Origin: JANXMY01 sp965246745
GTDB lineage: Bacteria; Armatimonadota; Armatimonadia; Armatimonadales; Capsulimonadaceae
Assembly (NCBI GenBank): GCA_965246745.1
Contig: OZ251980.1
Coordinates: forward strand, 930,001 to 994,000
Length of the DNA stretch: 64,000 nt
Direction of reading: 5' to 3'
The translations under genes and the position numbers were made by a program. The stretch's first letter is position 1; each line of letters opens with the position of its first letter. The notes below the pieces were generated by a model. That model had not been told where the DNA came from. It searched no databases and saw nothing but the letters and a program-made list of their open reading frames with translations. Of this stretch, positions 55,756 through 64,000 are shown in pieces.

Positions 55756-58188
55756 TCAGCCGCCGGCAAGGCGGCGGACCAGAAACACGGCCAGCAGGAC
55801 AATTTCGGCGTCCGGGGGAAGCGCTTGCAGCGCGGTCAGGACGGCGGCAGCCGGGTCGGCAGGTGCAGACGGCGGCGGCAAACAGGCGGCCAGGCGGAGC
55901 AGGCGGCCCAGGCAGCGCGGATAGTCGCCTGCCGTGTACGCCGCCAGGGCTTGCTTGGCATACACGGCGGTCCGGGCCGCGCCGCCGTCTTTTTTCTGCG
56001 CGGCCCGCGCCCGGCTGCGGCGGCCCAGGTTCAGAAGTATCTTGCCGACGGTTTCGTCGCGGGCGAACGAATCGAGCGCCAGGTACGGATAAAACGCATC
56101 GCGCCCGCCGCCGAGGCTGCCGACGGCGTTGAGAATTTCGCGCCGGACGGTCGGCGAATGCGACCGGGCCAGGGCGCGGAGCAGGGCCGGAACGGCGGCG
56201 GGGTCGCCGAGCCGCCCCAGGGCGTCGGCCAAAATCGCGAGGTTAGACGGCTCTTCTTCGCCTTCGGTCTGCGCCAGCAGGCCGGGCAGGCTTTCGGGGT
56301 CTTCGCGGTCGGCCAGCGCCCGCAGCGCCGCCGTGCGGATCGCGCCGTCGGGGTCGCGCAGCAGGGCGCACAGCAAATCGGTGACGGATGGATCGGGCAG
56401 CCGCCCGAGCGCTTCCATCGCGGCCAGGCGGCGGGTCGGCGGGCCGAGCTGAGCGGCGGCGGCCAGGGCAGGCAGGGCGGCGCGGTCGCCGATCTTGCCG
56501 AGCGCGGTCGCCGCCGGGCCGCTGATGCCCGACGCCGGATCGGCCAGCTTGCCGACCAGGGCGGAAGTCGCGCGGGGGTCGCGTATCTCGCCGAGCGCCT
56601 GCGCCGCCTGCTCGCGCACGGGCAGGGCCACGTCGTCGAGCGCACGCACCAGCTCTTCCACTGCCAGCGGGGTTTTCAGGCGGCCGAGCTGCTCGGCGGC
56701 CTGCACCCGCGCCGACGCGCTGCCGGATTTCGACAGCTTTTGGATGCCCGCAAACGAGCCGAGCGGCTTGGATGCTTTAAGCTGCCGCAGCACATACCCG
56801 GTCTGCCGGCTGCCGTGCTCGGTGATGGGCCGGATCAGCAGCAGCGCCGCGCCGCGCCCCACCCCGGAAATCAAAAACAGCAGGTGATACGGGTTCTGAA
56901 TGTAGCCGTGCGCGGGAAAAGTCAGCCGTCCAAACGCCGTCATCAGCGCCCCGCCGAGCAGCGGGGCCAGCCCGCCGGCCAGCCCCGAAACTGCGGCAAT
57001 CGCGCTGACATACACAGTCCGCTTTTCGGGCGGCGACGCCCCGATCATCAAATTGAACTGGGTCAAGCCCACCCCCGCCCAGCCGACCCCGGCGAAAAGG
57101 TTCAGCGCCACGACGATCAGCTTGGCCGCCGAAATCCGCAGGCTGCCGTCCGGCCCATACCCCCAGAGGCCCGAAATGCCGTCAGGGGCGGCTAAAATCC
57201 AGAGAAACGGCGGCACCAGCACCAGGCCGGTGCTGATCATCAGCATCGGCTTGTTGCCGTATTTGTCGGCCAGATACCCCCACAGCGGCATCGAGGCCAG
57301 CGACGCCAGGGTAGCAACGGCCGTGAGAAGCTGGAACGCCGTGTAGTTAAGCTGCAAATACTGGAGCTGATACACGGTGAAAAACTGCCCGGCGACCGAC
57401 TGCCCGGCCAGCAGGGTCGCAATAAACAGCATCACCCGCCGAAAGTTCGGGTCGGCAAACGGCGCGGCGTAATACGACCCCGCGCTTTCGGGCGGGCTGC
57501 CGTCCGCGCCGGACCGGACCTGCGGGACATCGGGACTTTTCAGCACCAGTCCGAACGAGGCCAGGGCAAAGGCCGTGGCGGCGAGAAACAGCACGGCAAA
57601 CGCCGCCGGCTCGCTGCCGGCATGCCGCTTTGTCGCGGCATCCAGAAAGCAGCCGCCGCCAATCGGCACGACCAGCCCGACCCATCCGGCATACATGTTG
57701 CGCTGCCCGAAATACCGCCCCCGGCTCCGCTCGGGAACAATGTCGGTGATCCACGCGGTCCACAGCGGCGCGGAAACGTTGATGCAGAGCGCCGACAGCA
57801 GGGTCAGCAGCAAAAACGCCGCGACCCAGTGCTGTTTGGGCAGCAGAAAGGGGATCAGCAGCATCGGCACCCACAGCAGGCGGCTTGCCAGCGAGAACCA
57901 GGCGATGAGCGGCTTGCGCCGGCCGTAGCGCTGGGCGAGAAACGAGGACACAAGCTGAACCAGCCCGGCCAGCGCGGGGATGCCGCCGAGAACGCCGAGC
58001 CAGAACGAGCTGCATCCCAGAAGCAGCGCAAAGCCGGTCTGGAACGCGCCCGACGTAAGCTGTCCCTGGACCGTCGCCGCGCAGCCTTCCCAGGTGGACA
58101 GCGTCAGGGCGTTTTGGATTTGCAGCCGGGTCAATCCCAGCGGGTCGGGTGTTCGGGGCGCAGCAATTTCAGAAGAAGAGTCGGTCAC
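55756..58188 (-). CDS. MFS transporter fused to HEAT-repeat domain
   Basis: 810 residues. Residues 1-450 form an MFS permease (about 12 hydrophobic segments, with YGRRKPLIAW as the loop 2-3 motif). Residues 470-760 consist of HEAT/PBS-lyase-type repeats of about 31 residues with the pattern LVRALDDVALPVREQAAQAL, LVGKLADPASGISGPAATAL, LLRDPDGAIRTAALRALADR. The protein ends in a short helical region. The fusion is unusual: a permease with a large cytoplasmic scaffold. GTG start at 58188. Substrate and binding partner unknown. Confidence 0.85.
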   Translation of the reverse strand: MTDSSSEIAAPRTPDPLGLTRLQIQNALTLSTWEGCAATVQGQLTSGAFQTGFALLLGCSSFWLGVLGGIPALAGLVQLVSSFLAQRYGRRKPLIAWFSLASRLLWVPMLLIPFLLPKQHWVAAFLLLTLLSALCINVSAPLWTAWITDIVPERSRGRYFGQRNMYAGWVGLVVPIGGGCFLDAATKRHAGSEPAAFAVLFLAATAFALASFGLVLKSPDVPQVRSGADGSPPESAGSYYAAPFADPNFRRVMLFIATLLAGQSVAGQFFTVYQLQYLQLNYTAFQLLTAVATLASLASMPLWGYLADKYGNKPMLMISTGLVLVPPFLWILAAPDGISGLWGYGPDGSLRISAAKLIVVALNLFAGVGWAGVGLTQFNLMIGASPPEKRTVYVSAIAAVSGLAGGLAPLLGGALMTAFGRLTFPAHGYIQNPYHLLFLISGVGRGAALLLIRPITEHGSRQTGYVLRQLKASKPLGSFAGIQKLSKSGSASARVQAAEQLGRLKTPLAVEELVRALDDVALPVREQAAQALGEIRDPRATSALVGKLADPASGISGPAATALGKIGDRAALPALAAAAQLGPPTRRLAAMEALGRLPDPSVTDLLCALLRDPDGAIRTAALRALADREDPESLPGLLAQTEGEEEPSNLAILADALGRLGDPAAVPALLRALARSHSPTVRREILNAVGSLGGGRDAFYPYLALDSFARDETVGKILLNLGRRSRARAAQKKDGGAARTAVYAKQALAAYTAGDYPRCLGRLLRLAACLPPPSAPADPAAAVLTALQALPPDAEIVLLAVFLVRRLAGG

Positions 58189-58260
58189 GCACTTCGGTTA
58201 TGCCTGGGGGCGCGTTTTTCCTGCGTGGATTTGGAAATGAGTCACTGCGGACGGGTGTGG

Positions 58261-58600
58261 ACGAGGGCGTTGATGTGCGAGGGCGTGTTTGTTGTTGCGA
58301 GGGAATAGGTAACGAGGGCGTTGATTGTGTGCGAGGGCGTTGATTGTGTGCGAGGGCGTTGATTGTTGCGAGGGCGTTGATTGTTGCGAGGGCGTTGATT
58401 GTTGCGAGGGCGTGAACGCCCTCGCTGGGGAGCGCGGACGCTAAGGTCCCGCCTGCGCGGGACAGGAAACCGAGCAAGAGACATTCTTCCGCCACGCAGG
58501 TGGCGGCTTGGCGCTTCGCCCCCCAGCGCGGGCGTTCACGCCCTCGCACACAATCAACGCCCTCGTCCACACAAATACGCCCTTGTCAACAGCAAATGTC
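58261..58600. repeat. Palindromic element B with GAGGGCGT tandem array
   Basis: This occupies most of the 412-bp gap between the MFS-HEAT gene and the PLDc_N gene; I see no gene in it. Five units of about 18-19 bp beginning cgagggcgttgattgt lie at 58313-58404. The core (58405-58544) has a TGAA hairpin with an 8-bp stem (58405-58424) and a TTCA hairpin (58530-58543), and its inside is related in inverted orientation to element A at 8901-9093. Inverted copies of the unit follow at 58545-58585. Confidence 0.9.
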
Positions 58601-58601
58601 A

Positions 58602-58940
58602 CTACGCACCCGGCGGCGGGGGCCACTGCCCCGGCGGGGGCGGCGGAGAATAGGGGGGAGAAGTCGGCGGATACCCGGCGTACTTCGGCGCTTCGCCCGG
58701 CAGCCAGCCGGTCGGCTTGCCGGCAAAGTAATACACCAGCGCCCCCAAGCCGTGCCCGAGAATGACCACCAGCAGCCAGACCAGCTTCGTGTTGGAGTCC
58801 GCCCACTGCCGCTTGGCGACATCAATAATCTCCACAATCCAGAAGATAAACGATGCCAGGCCGAGCAGAATGAAAAAGCCGTAAAAAAGCACGATGCCGA
58901 CGATAAATCCGGCCCCGGCCGGGTCGGGCGAACTGTTCAT
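58602..58940 (-). CDS. PLDc_N domain membrane protein
   Basis: 112 residues from ATG 58940 with GGAGG upstream. Two transmembrane segments (GFIVGIVLFYGFFILLGLA; TKLVWLLVVILGHGLGALVYY) with WIVEIIDVAKRQWADSNTKL between them are the PLDc_N pattern, a small membrane domain of the phospholipase D N-terminus found alone in many bacteria. The C-terminal 30 residues are proline-rich (PPYSPPPPPGQWPPPP). Function unknown. Confidence 0.8.
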   Translation of the reverse strand: MNSSPDPAGAGFIVGIVLFYGFFILLGLASFIFWIVEIIDVAKRQWADSNTKLVWLLVVILGHGLGALVYYFAGKPTGWLPGEAPKYAGYPPTSPPYSPPPPPGQWPPPPGA

Positions 58941-59004
58941 AAAAAGCCTCCAGAAGTTGGGTTCAAGTGCTGAGACACGGGCGGAGCGAAAAAGTTGCGG
59001 CGCG

Positions 59005-59919
59005 TCATGCGGCAATCAAATCGTGCAGGCGCTGGATGTTGACTTCGTGCATGGTGTCGCTGTCGGGGGTCTCGACAATGATCGGCAGGCCGGCGAGGCG
59101 TGGGTCGTTGACCAGCAGGCGGAAGGCTTCCAGGCCGATTTCGCCCTCGCCGATATGCGCGTGGCGGTCGGCGTGCGAGCCGAAGGCTTTTTGGCTGTCG
59201 TTGGCATGGATCACTTGCAGCCACTCCAGCCCGATAATCTCATCGAACAATCGCATCGTTTCGGCGTAGGTCTCAGGCGTTCGGATGTCGTATCCCGCCG
59301 CGAAAACATGGCAGGTGTCGAGGCAGACGGCCAAGCGCTCGGGGTTTCGGACACCTTGAATAATTCGGGCCAAGTGCTCAAACTTGCCGCCGAGATAGGT
59401 CCCCTGCCCTGCCGTGGTTTCCAAAGCCGTGCGGACTTTGACCCCCGGCGTTTGCGCGTGGACGGCGTCGAGGCTGTCCACCAGACGCGCAATGCCGATG
59501 TCTTCTCCCGCCCCGCCGTGTGCGCCGGGGTGCGACACGAGAAACTGGACGCCGAGCGCTTCGGCCCGCTCGATCTCGCCCCGAAACGCCGTCCGGGATT
59601 TTTCCAGCACGTCGCTGCCCGGCTCGGCGGCCAGGTTGATAAGATAGGAGTCATGCGCGACGGTCTTGGTGAGGCCGGTTTCGGCGACGACGGCTTTGAA
59701 TTTCTCGGCCATCTCGGGCGCAATGGACGGCGAGCGCCACTGGCGCGGGCTGGCGGTGAAAATCTGCACGGCCCGGCAGCCGATGGCCGCGCCGCCGGTG
59801 AGGGCGTTGTGGTGGCCGCCGGCGGTCGGCATATGAGCGCCGAGCAGCGGTTTCAGCAGGGTTGTGATGGGCGTGTCGAGTGCTTCGCCGAGCAGCGGCG
59901 GGGTTTGCGGTGTTGTCAT
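59005..59919 (-). CDS. nfo: Endonuclease IV
   Basis: AP endonuclease in base-excision repair. 304 residues. LLGAHMPTAGGHHNALTGGAAIG is the N-terminal zinc-ligand region, followed by VQFLVSHPGAHGGAGED, CLDTCHVFAAGYDIRTPET and HANDSQKAFGSHADRHAHIGEGEIG, the trinuclear-zinc ligands of the Nfo family. ATG 59919; an internal start (residue about 30) would fit the usual family length of 280 better. It is followed by the small PLDc_N gene. Confidence 0.94.
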   Translation of the reverse strand: MTTPQTPPLLGEALDTPITTLLKPLLGAHMPTAGGHHNALTGGAAIGCRAVQIFTASPRQWRSPSIAPEMAEKFKAVVAETGLTKTVAHDSYLINLAAEPGSDVLEKSRTAFRGEIERAEALGVQFLVSHPGAHGGAGEDIGIARLVDSLDAVHAQTPGVKVRTALETTAGQGTYLGGKFEHLARIIQGVRNPERLAVCLDTCHVFAAGYDIRTPETYAETMRLFDEIIGLEWLQVIHANDSQKAFGSHADRHAHIGEGEIGLEAFRLLVNDPRLAGLPIIVETPDSDTMHEVNIQRLHDLIAA

Positions 59920-59938
59920 AGATGATTGTGAAGAAGAG

Positions 59939-60085
59939 CCATGTGCTGAAGCACACGGCTACACGGCGCAGACGCCAGGAAACCGCCGCTTCGCGGGGTT
60001 CAGAATAGGTCAATCCGAATAGGTCAATCCAAGTTCTGCGAAGCGGCACTTTCTGGCCGAAGGCCGTGCAGCCGTGCCATTTATG
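59939..60085. repeat. Three-hairpin repeat unit copy 3 plus inverted relative
   Basis: 59939-60005 aligns with the units at 18245 and 41217; its first stem is tgtgc-TGAA-gcaca (59942-59955). From 60031 to 60085 a diverged copy runs in the opposite direction (ending in tggccgaaggcc, gccgtgccatttatgg), so the pair forms a large inverted structure. Between them is a 14-bp tandem duplication, gaataggtcaatcc (60003-60016, 60017-60030). It lies between nadA and nfo. Confidence 0.85.
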
Positions 60086-60103
60086 GAGCAACTGCACCCG
60101 GCG

Positions 60104-61141
60104 TCAGTCCCCCTTTTGCTGCACGACCGACAGTCCCCGGCTCATGTCCAGCATGCGCTGGACCGGACGCAGGGCGCGGACGCGGATGTCTTCGGGCAGG
60201 GTAATCTCGGGGCGGCTGTCGCGCAGGCAGAGGTACAGTTTTTCCAGCGTGTTCAGGCGCATGTACGGGCACGACGCGCAGTCGCAGCCGGAGTTAGGCG
60301 GGGAGCAGAGAAATTCGGCGTCGGGCCGGGACTGCTTCATCTGGTGCAGAATGCCGACTTCGGTAGCGACAATGAACTGCGTCTGTTCGGGGTGAGTTTG
60401 AACGTATTTAAGAAGCGCCAAAGTCGAGCCGATAAAGTCGGCTTGGTCCAAAACAGCTCCTTCGCACTCCGGGTGCGCGATGAGATGGGCGTCGGGGTAT
60501 GAGGCCCGCAGCGCTGCCAGCTTGCGGGCGGAAAACTGCTCATGGACAATGCAGAAGCCGGGCCAAAGGACCATTTTCCGGCCGGTCTGCGTTTCGACCC
60601 ATTTGCCTAAATGTCTATCCGGGCCGAAAACAATCGGCTCGTCTTTCGGAAGCTGCTCGACAATCGAGACGGCATTGGACGATGTGACGATAATATCCGA
60701 CAGGGCTTTCACCGCCGCCGATGAGTTGATATAATTGATGACCGTGTGGCCGGGATAATCTTTGAGCCACTCGGCGTAAACATCGGCGGGGCAGCGGTCG
60801 GCCAGCGAGCAGCCGGCGTCGAGATCGGGCAGCAGGACGAGCTTGCCGGGATTAAGGATTTTGGCGGTTTCGGCCATGAAGTGAACGCCGCAAAAGACGA
60901 TCACATCGGCATCGGTCGCGGCGGCGGCCTGCGCGAGCGCGAGGCTGTCCCCCACATGGTCGGCCAGGTCCTGAATGTCGCCGTCTTGGTAGTAGTGCGC
61001 CAAAATCACGGCATTGCGCTCGGCTTTGAGCTTTTTGATTTCGGCTTCCAAGTCCAGCGCGGGGTCAATCGAGCGGACCCGCAGCGACAAATCGGTTTCC
61101 TGCCCGAAGCCTTTTTCGGGGATCAGCGTCAAATTTTCCAT
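60104..61141 (-). CDS. nadA: Quinolinate synthase
   Basis: Condenses iminoaspartate and dihydroxyacetone phosphate to quinolinate for NAD. 345 residues. The motifs KAERNAVILAHYYQDGDIQD, VIVFCGVHFMAETAKILNPG, DLDAGCSLADRCP and the C-terminal CDCASCPYMRLNTL with the [4Fe-4S] cysteines are present. ATG 61141, six bases after a TATACT box (61153-61148 on the minus strand), so the mRNA is probably leaderless. It needs an Fe-S cluster from the SUF system. nadB and nadC are not in the window. Confidence 0.96.
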   Translation of the reverse strand: MENLTLIPEKGFGQETDLSLRVRSIDPALDLEAEIKKLKAERNAVILAHYYQDGDIQDLADHVGDSLALAQAAAATDADVIVFCGVHFMAETAKILNPGKLVLLPDLDAGCSLADRCPADVYAEWLKDYPGHTVINYINSSAAVKALSDIIVTSSNAVSIVEQLPKDEPIVFGPDRHLGKWVETQTGRKMVLWPGFCIVHEQFSARKLAALRASYPDAHLIAHPECEGAVLDQADFIGSTLALLKYVQTHPEQTQFIVATEVGILHQMKQSRPDAEFLCSPPNSGCDCASCPYMRLNTLEKLYLCLRDSRPEITLPEDIRVRALRPVQRMLDMSRGLSVVQQKGD

Positions 61142-61147
61142 AGCATT

Positions 61148-61153
61148 AGTATA
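61148..61153 (-). promoter_or_regulatory. -10 box of nadA, nearly leaderless
   Basis: TATACT on the minus strand, with six bases between it and the ATG. No clear -35 box was found. Confidence 0.5.
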
Positions 61154-61206
61154 CCCCGCAGAAAGGGGGCAATGAACTTTCCGCGCGGAAGAGCGTCAGC
61201 AAGCGC

Positions 61207-62655
61207 ATGGACAGCCAGACTTATCTTGACACGGCCCATCTGCTGCGGCGGGCGGGGTTCGGGGCGACGCCCGAAGCCGTCACGGCGGCGGCAGCGGCGG
61301 GCCTTGACACAACCACCGACGCCCTGCTGCACCCGGAGCAGGTGCCGGAGACTTTGGACGACGACAAAACGCTGGCGCGGCTGGCCGCGCTGCTGCCGGT
61401 GCCCGACAACGGCGGGACTCCGGCTCAGGCGGTCAAAATGTGGTGGGTGCACCGGATGATCGCGTCGCCGCGTGCTTTGCAGGAGAAAATGGTCTTGTTC
61501 TGGCACGGCCATTTCACGTCGAAAGACGGCGGCAATCAGGGCGACCTACTGTACCGGCAGAACCAGCTTTTCCGGCAGCATGCGCTGGGCAATTTTCGGA
61601 CTCTGACCCTTGCCGTCTCCCGCGACCCCGAAATGCTGCGCTATTTGAACGGCAATCAGAACTTCAAAGCGCACCCGAACGAAAATTACGGCCGCGAGCT
61701 GATGGAATTGTTCACCTGCGGGATCGGCAACTACACGGAAGACGATGTGAAAGCCGCCGCGCGGGCGTTTTCCGGCTGGAACGCCAAAGGCCGTGCGTTT
61801 CGGTTCAACCCGAGTCAGCATGACGACGGCCCGAAGACATTTCTCGGCAAGACCGGCAACTGGAACGGCGACGATGTTGTGGATCGCCTGGTCGCCCACC
61901 CGGCCACGGCCTGGCGGCTCTGCACCAAGCTGTGGGAGTTTTTCGCCTACCCGAACCCCGAGCCGGCGGTGCTGCGGGCGCTGACCGAAACGTACTTTGC
62001 CAGCGGCTACGATGTTCGTGCCGTCCTGGGCCGTATTTTCCGCTCGCGGGCGTTTTATTCGGAGAAAGCGCGGCTGGCCGTGATCAAGTCCCCCGCGCAG
62101 TATGTGGTCGGCTCGGTCAAGCTGCTCGGGCTGGCCCCCGCCGTGGAATTGTCTTTGGCCGACATCACGCCGGCCAACGAAAGGGCGTTCCCGCCGGCGG
62201 CGATGCCCGGCGCGGCGGCCCCGGCGGCTTCCGCCCCGCAGGCGGCGGGGCGCAGGCTGGCCGTGCTGGCAAGCCTGCCGAACGCCATGCGAGCGATGGG
62301 CCAGGACCTTCTGGCCCCGCCGACGGTGAAAGGCTGGGACGGCGGCGAAGCGTGGATTAATACGTCTACCCTGCTGGCCCGGATCAATTTCGCCAATCAA
62401 CTGTCGAACTCGCGGGGGCTGCTCGGCGGGGGGACGCCGCGCCTTGCGGATTATTTGCGGCAGAACTCTTTGACCCCCGACGGCTGGGTGGATCATTTGA
62501 TTGAAACGCTCGGCCCGCTGCCGCTGACGCCGTCCGCCCGGCAGACGCTGCGGGAGTTCGTGAATCAGGGCGATGCGTCCGCCGGGGGTCTGGAAGGCCG
62601 CCTGCGGGCCGTGATCCCGCTCCTCATGGCGACGCCCGAATACCAAGTCTGCTGA
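61207..62655 (+). CDS. DUF1800 family protein
   Basis: 482 residues. Conserved DUF1800 segments: TAHLLRRAGFGATPEAVT, MVLFWHGHFTSKDGG, NENYGRELMELFTCGIGNYTEDDV, RAFSGW, and TVKGWDGGEAWINTSTLLAR. No clear signal peptide, although many homologues are exported. Encoded upstream of a DUF1501 gene, the usual arrangement in Planctomycetes, Acidobacteria and Armatimonadota. Function unknown. Confidence 0.92.
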   Translation: MDSQTYLDTAHLLRRAGFGATPEAVTAAAAAGLDTTTDALLHPEQVPETLDDDKTLARLAALLPVPDNGGTPAQAVKMWWVHRMIASPRALQEKMVLFWHGHFTSKDGGNQGDLLYRQNQLFRQHALGNFRTLTLAVSRDPEMLRYLNGNQNFKAHPNENYGRELMELFTCGIGNYTEDDVKAAARAFSGWNAKGRAFRFNPSQHDDGPKTFLGKTGNWNGDDVVDRLVAHPATAWRLCTKLWEFFAYPNPEPAVLRALTETYFASGYDVRAVLGRIFRSRAFYSEKARLAVIKSPAQYVVGSVKLLGLAPAVELSLADITPANERAFPPAAMPGAAAPAASAPQAAGRRLAVLASLPNAMRAMGQDLLAPPTVKGWDGGEAWINTSTLLARINFANQLSNSRGLLGGGTPRLADYLRQNSLTPDGWVDHLIETLGPLPLTPSARQTLREFVNQGDASAGGLEGRLRAVIPLLMATPEYQVC

Positions 62656-62664
62656 ACCCACTCC

Positions 62665-62800
62665 GGCTCGTTCCGACCTCCCCGAAGGGGGAAGGTGAGG
62701 AGCGATACGGGGCAGATTGGGACAATGGGCGCAGCAAGCAGCGCCCCTACGATTTATCCGAAACTTTTCACCTTCCCGCTGCGGGGGGGGGGGCGGAACG
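62665..62800. repeat. Palindromic element between DUF1800 and DUF1501 genes
   Basis: The arms are imperfect (cgttccgacctcccc at the left, ggggcggaacgaacc at the right; aaggtga and tcacctt also pair). The core holds gggcgc-agcaagca-gcgccc (62727-62746) and ctac, identical to the core at 50317-50340. A run of 12-13 G at about 62784-62795 is in the right arm and may be hard to sequence. The repeat fills the 177-bp gap. Confidence 0.8.
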
Positions 62801-62832
62801 AACCGGGGTGGGTCCCGAGAAAGAAAACCAAC

Positions 62833-64000
62833 ATGTCAATCAGCAACTACTCACGCCGGGATTTTCTCAAAAAAAGCGCTACCACCGTCGCGGTCGGGCT
62901 GGCCGTGCCGCCCTGGCTCGCGAAAATGGTCTGGGCCGACTCGGTCGCCGACAACGCCCTGGCGGCATCGGGGCAGACCGCCGGCCGCTCGCTGGTCGTG
63001 ATTCAGCTTACCGGCGGCAACGACGGCCTGAACACGGTGGTGCCGTATGCCGATCCCGCGTACCGGGCGGCCCGGCCCGTCATCGGGCACTCACCGGGCC
63101 AAGTGCTGCCTCTTACCGACAGCCTCGGCCTCAGCCCGGTCATGGGCGGCTTGAAAACGCTGTACGACCGAAAAAAGCTGGCGATTGTGCAGGGGGTGGG
63201 CTATCCGAACCCGAACCACAGCCATTTCCGCTCGATGGAGATTTGGCAGACGGCCGAACCCGAAAAGCTCGGCACCGAAGGCTGGGTCGGGCGGTATTTG
63301 GACGCGATTCGCAGCGGGCGGACTTCGCCGCTGACCGGGATCAACATCGGCAGCGAAAGCAGCGAAGCGCTGGCAAGCGCCCACGCCGCCGTGCCGAGCA
63401 TTCAGGGCCTGGCGAATTTCGGGGTCGTCTTTCCCGGCGGCGGAAGCGAGGGGCAGGCGCGGACCGCCGCGCTGAAAGCGATCCAAACCGGCGACTCGAA
63501 CACGCCTTACGGCCGCTTGTTCCAGCAGACCGCCGCTGAAACGTATGAAAGCGCGGACAAAATCGCGGCGGGGATCGGGAAATATCACTCAACCGTGTCG
63601 TATCCGAAGTCGGCGTTCGGGCGCGGCATGCAGGAGATCGCCCAGCTTATTACGGCGAACCTCGGAACGCGCGTTTTTTACATCTCGGTCGGCGGCTTCG
63701 ACACGCACACGCAGCAGGTGCGCCGCCACAACCGGCTTTGGCAGGACGTGTCCGATACCCTGCTGGCGTTTCAAACCGACCTGGACGCCCTGGGCGTGTC
63801 GGAGCATGTTCTGACGCTGGCGTTTTCCGAGTTTGGGCGGCGGGTGCATGAAAACGCCGGCGGGGGCACCGACCACGGCACGGCGTCGGAGATGTTTCTG
63901 CTCGGCACGCCGGTCAAAGGCGGCCTGTACGGCGCGTACCCGAGCTTGACGGATTTGGACGCCGGGGACCTCAAATACACCACCGATTTCCGGGCCGTCT
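62833..64000 (+). CDS. DUF1501 family protein, partial (cut by window end)
   Basis: At least 389 residues visible; no stop before the window end. The N-terminus SNYSRRDFLKKSATTVAVGL is a twin-arginine (Tat) signal, so it is exported folded. LVVIQLTGGNDGLNTVVPY is the DUF1501 signature, followed by GLKTLYDRKKLAIVQGVGYP, NHSHFRSMEIWQT and TFSEFGRRVHENAGGGTDHG-type elements (here LAFSEFGRRVHENAGGGTDHG read up to its end). DUF1501 is a sulfatase/alkaline-phosphatase-like fold. It pairs with the DUF1800 protein upstream. Confidence 0.93.
   Translation, partial: MSISNYSRRDFLKKSATTVAVGLAVPPWLAKMVWADSVADNALAASGQTAGRSLVVIQLTGGNDGLNTVVPYADPAYRAARPVIGHSPGQVLPLTDSLGLSPVMGGLKTLYDRKKLAIVQGVGYPNPNHSHFRSMEIWQTAEPEKLGTEGWVGRYLDAIRSGRTSPLTGINIGSESSEALASAHAAVPSIQGLANFGVVFPGGGSEGQARTAALKAIQTGDSNTPYGRLFQQTAAETYESADKIAAGIGKYHSTVSYPKSAFGRGMQEIAQLITANLGTRVFYISVGGFDTHTQQVRRHNRLWQDVSDTLLAFQTDLDALGVSEHVLTLAFSEFGRRVHENAGGGTDHGTASEMFLLGTPVKGGLYGAYPSLTDLDAGDLKYTTDFRAV

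Noticed and set aside
58313..58404. Possible CRISPR array
   Set aside because: Units of 18-19 bp are directly adjacent with no unique spacers and no cas genes are nearby; it is a simple tandem array in a palindromic element.
62784..62796. Run of 12-13 G as a regulatory phase-variation tract
   Set aside because: It lies in the loop side of a palindromic element, more than 35 bases from the DUF1501 start, and its length may be a sequencing artefact.

Overview
The window is a high-GC (roughly 60-65% by eye), gene-dense stretch of a bacterial chromosome with both ends cut inside genes (pyrH at the left, a DUF1501 gene at the right). The gene content suggests a Terrabacteria-type lineage, possibly Armatimonadota or a neighbour such as Eremiobacterota or Chloroflexota: Obg with a C-terminal OCT domain, a GuaB3-type IMP dehydrogenase, a full SUF Fe-S operon, a crtI-crtB carotenoid pair, a DUF1800/DUF1501 secreted-protein pair, and GH38 and DUF4132 proteins. 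This placement is an inference; no rRNA or other decisive marker is present, and I found no tRNA, prophage, transposase or CRISPR array. Layout: 1-7578 (+) is the classical pyrH-frr-uppS-dxr-rseP-proS cluster followed by an MgtC-like gene; a two-gene cassette (a possible ADP-ribosyltransferase fold plus an unknown partner) sits between pyrH and frr. 7610-17861 (-) holds a GAF histidine kinase, nadD, proA, proB, obgE, two small unknowns and sbcC. 17933-18541 (+) holds two small genes. 18718-26874 (-) is a SUF operon (sufB, sufC, sufD, sufS, sufE, sufT and an A-type carrier) interrupted by unrelated genes, including a HEPN-protein pair. 26972-41726 is mixed metabolism: metalloprotease, CAP protein, phosphoglucomutase, DUF4132 pair, alpha-mannosidase, LysE exporter, GrpB protein, a second HEPN pair, endonuclease III and glycyl-tRNA synthetase. 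41732-46509 (-) is guaA and guaB3 separated by an island of three small toxin-antitoxin-like pairs, one of them bracketed by a 42-bp duplication of the guaB3 3' end. 46611-50636 (+) is an FAD monooxygenase plus crtI and crtB. 50630-54467 holds a Crp/Fnr regulator, ferredoxin, a serine hydrolase and a DUF47-Pit phosphate-transport operon behind a Pho-box-like site. 54625-64000 holds an oxidoreductase, an MFS-HEAT fusion, a PLDc_N protein, endonuclease IV, nadA, DUF1800 and DUF1501. The most distinctive feature is a family of modular, nested palindromic elements in at least ten intergenic sites. Many carry hairpins with an invariant TGAA loop (TTCA on the reverse arm) whose stems differ from copy to copy yet stay paired. 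One palindromic element appears to have inserted at the sufS/sufE junction, in frame and flanked by a 16-bp direct repeat, which resembles the behaviour known for Rickettsia palindromic elements. Other notable points are a proB gene with no ATG/GTG/TTG start where needed (probably AUU), several promoters placed so close to the ATG that the mRNAs should be nearly leaderless, and two related HEPN/partner gene pairs.
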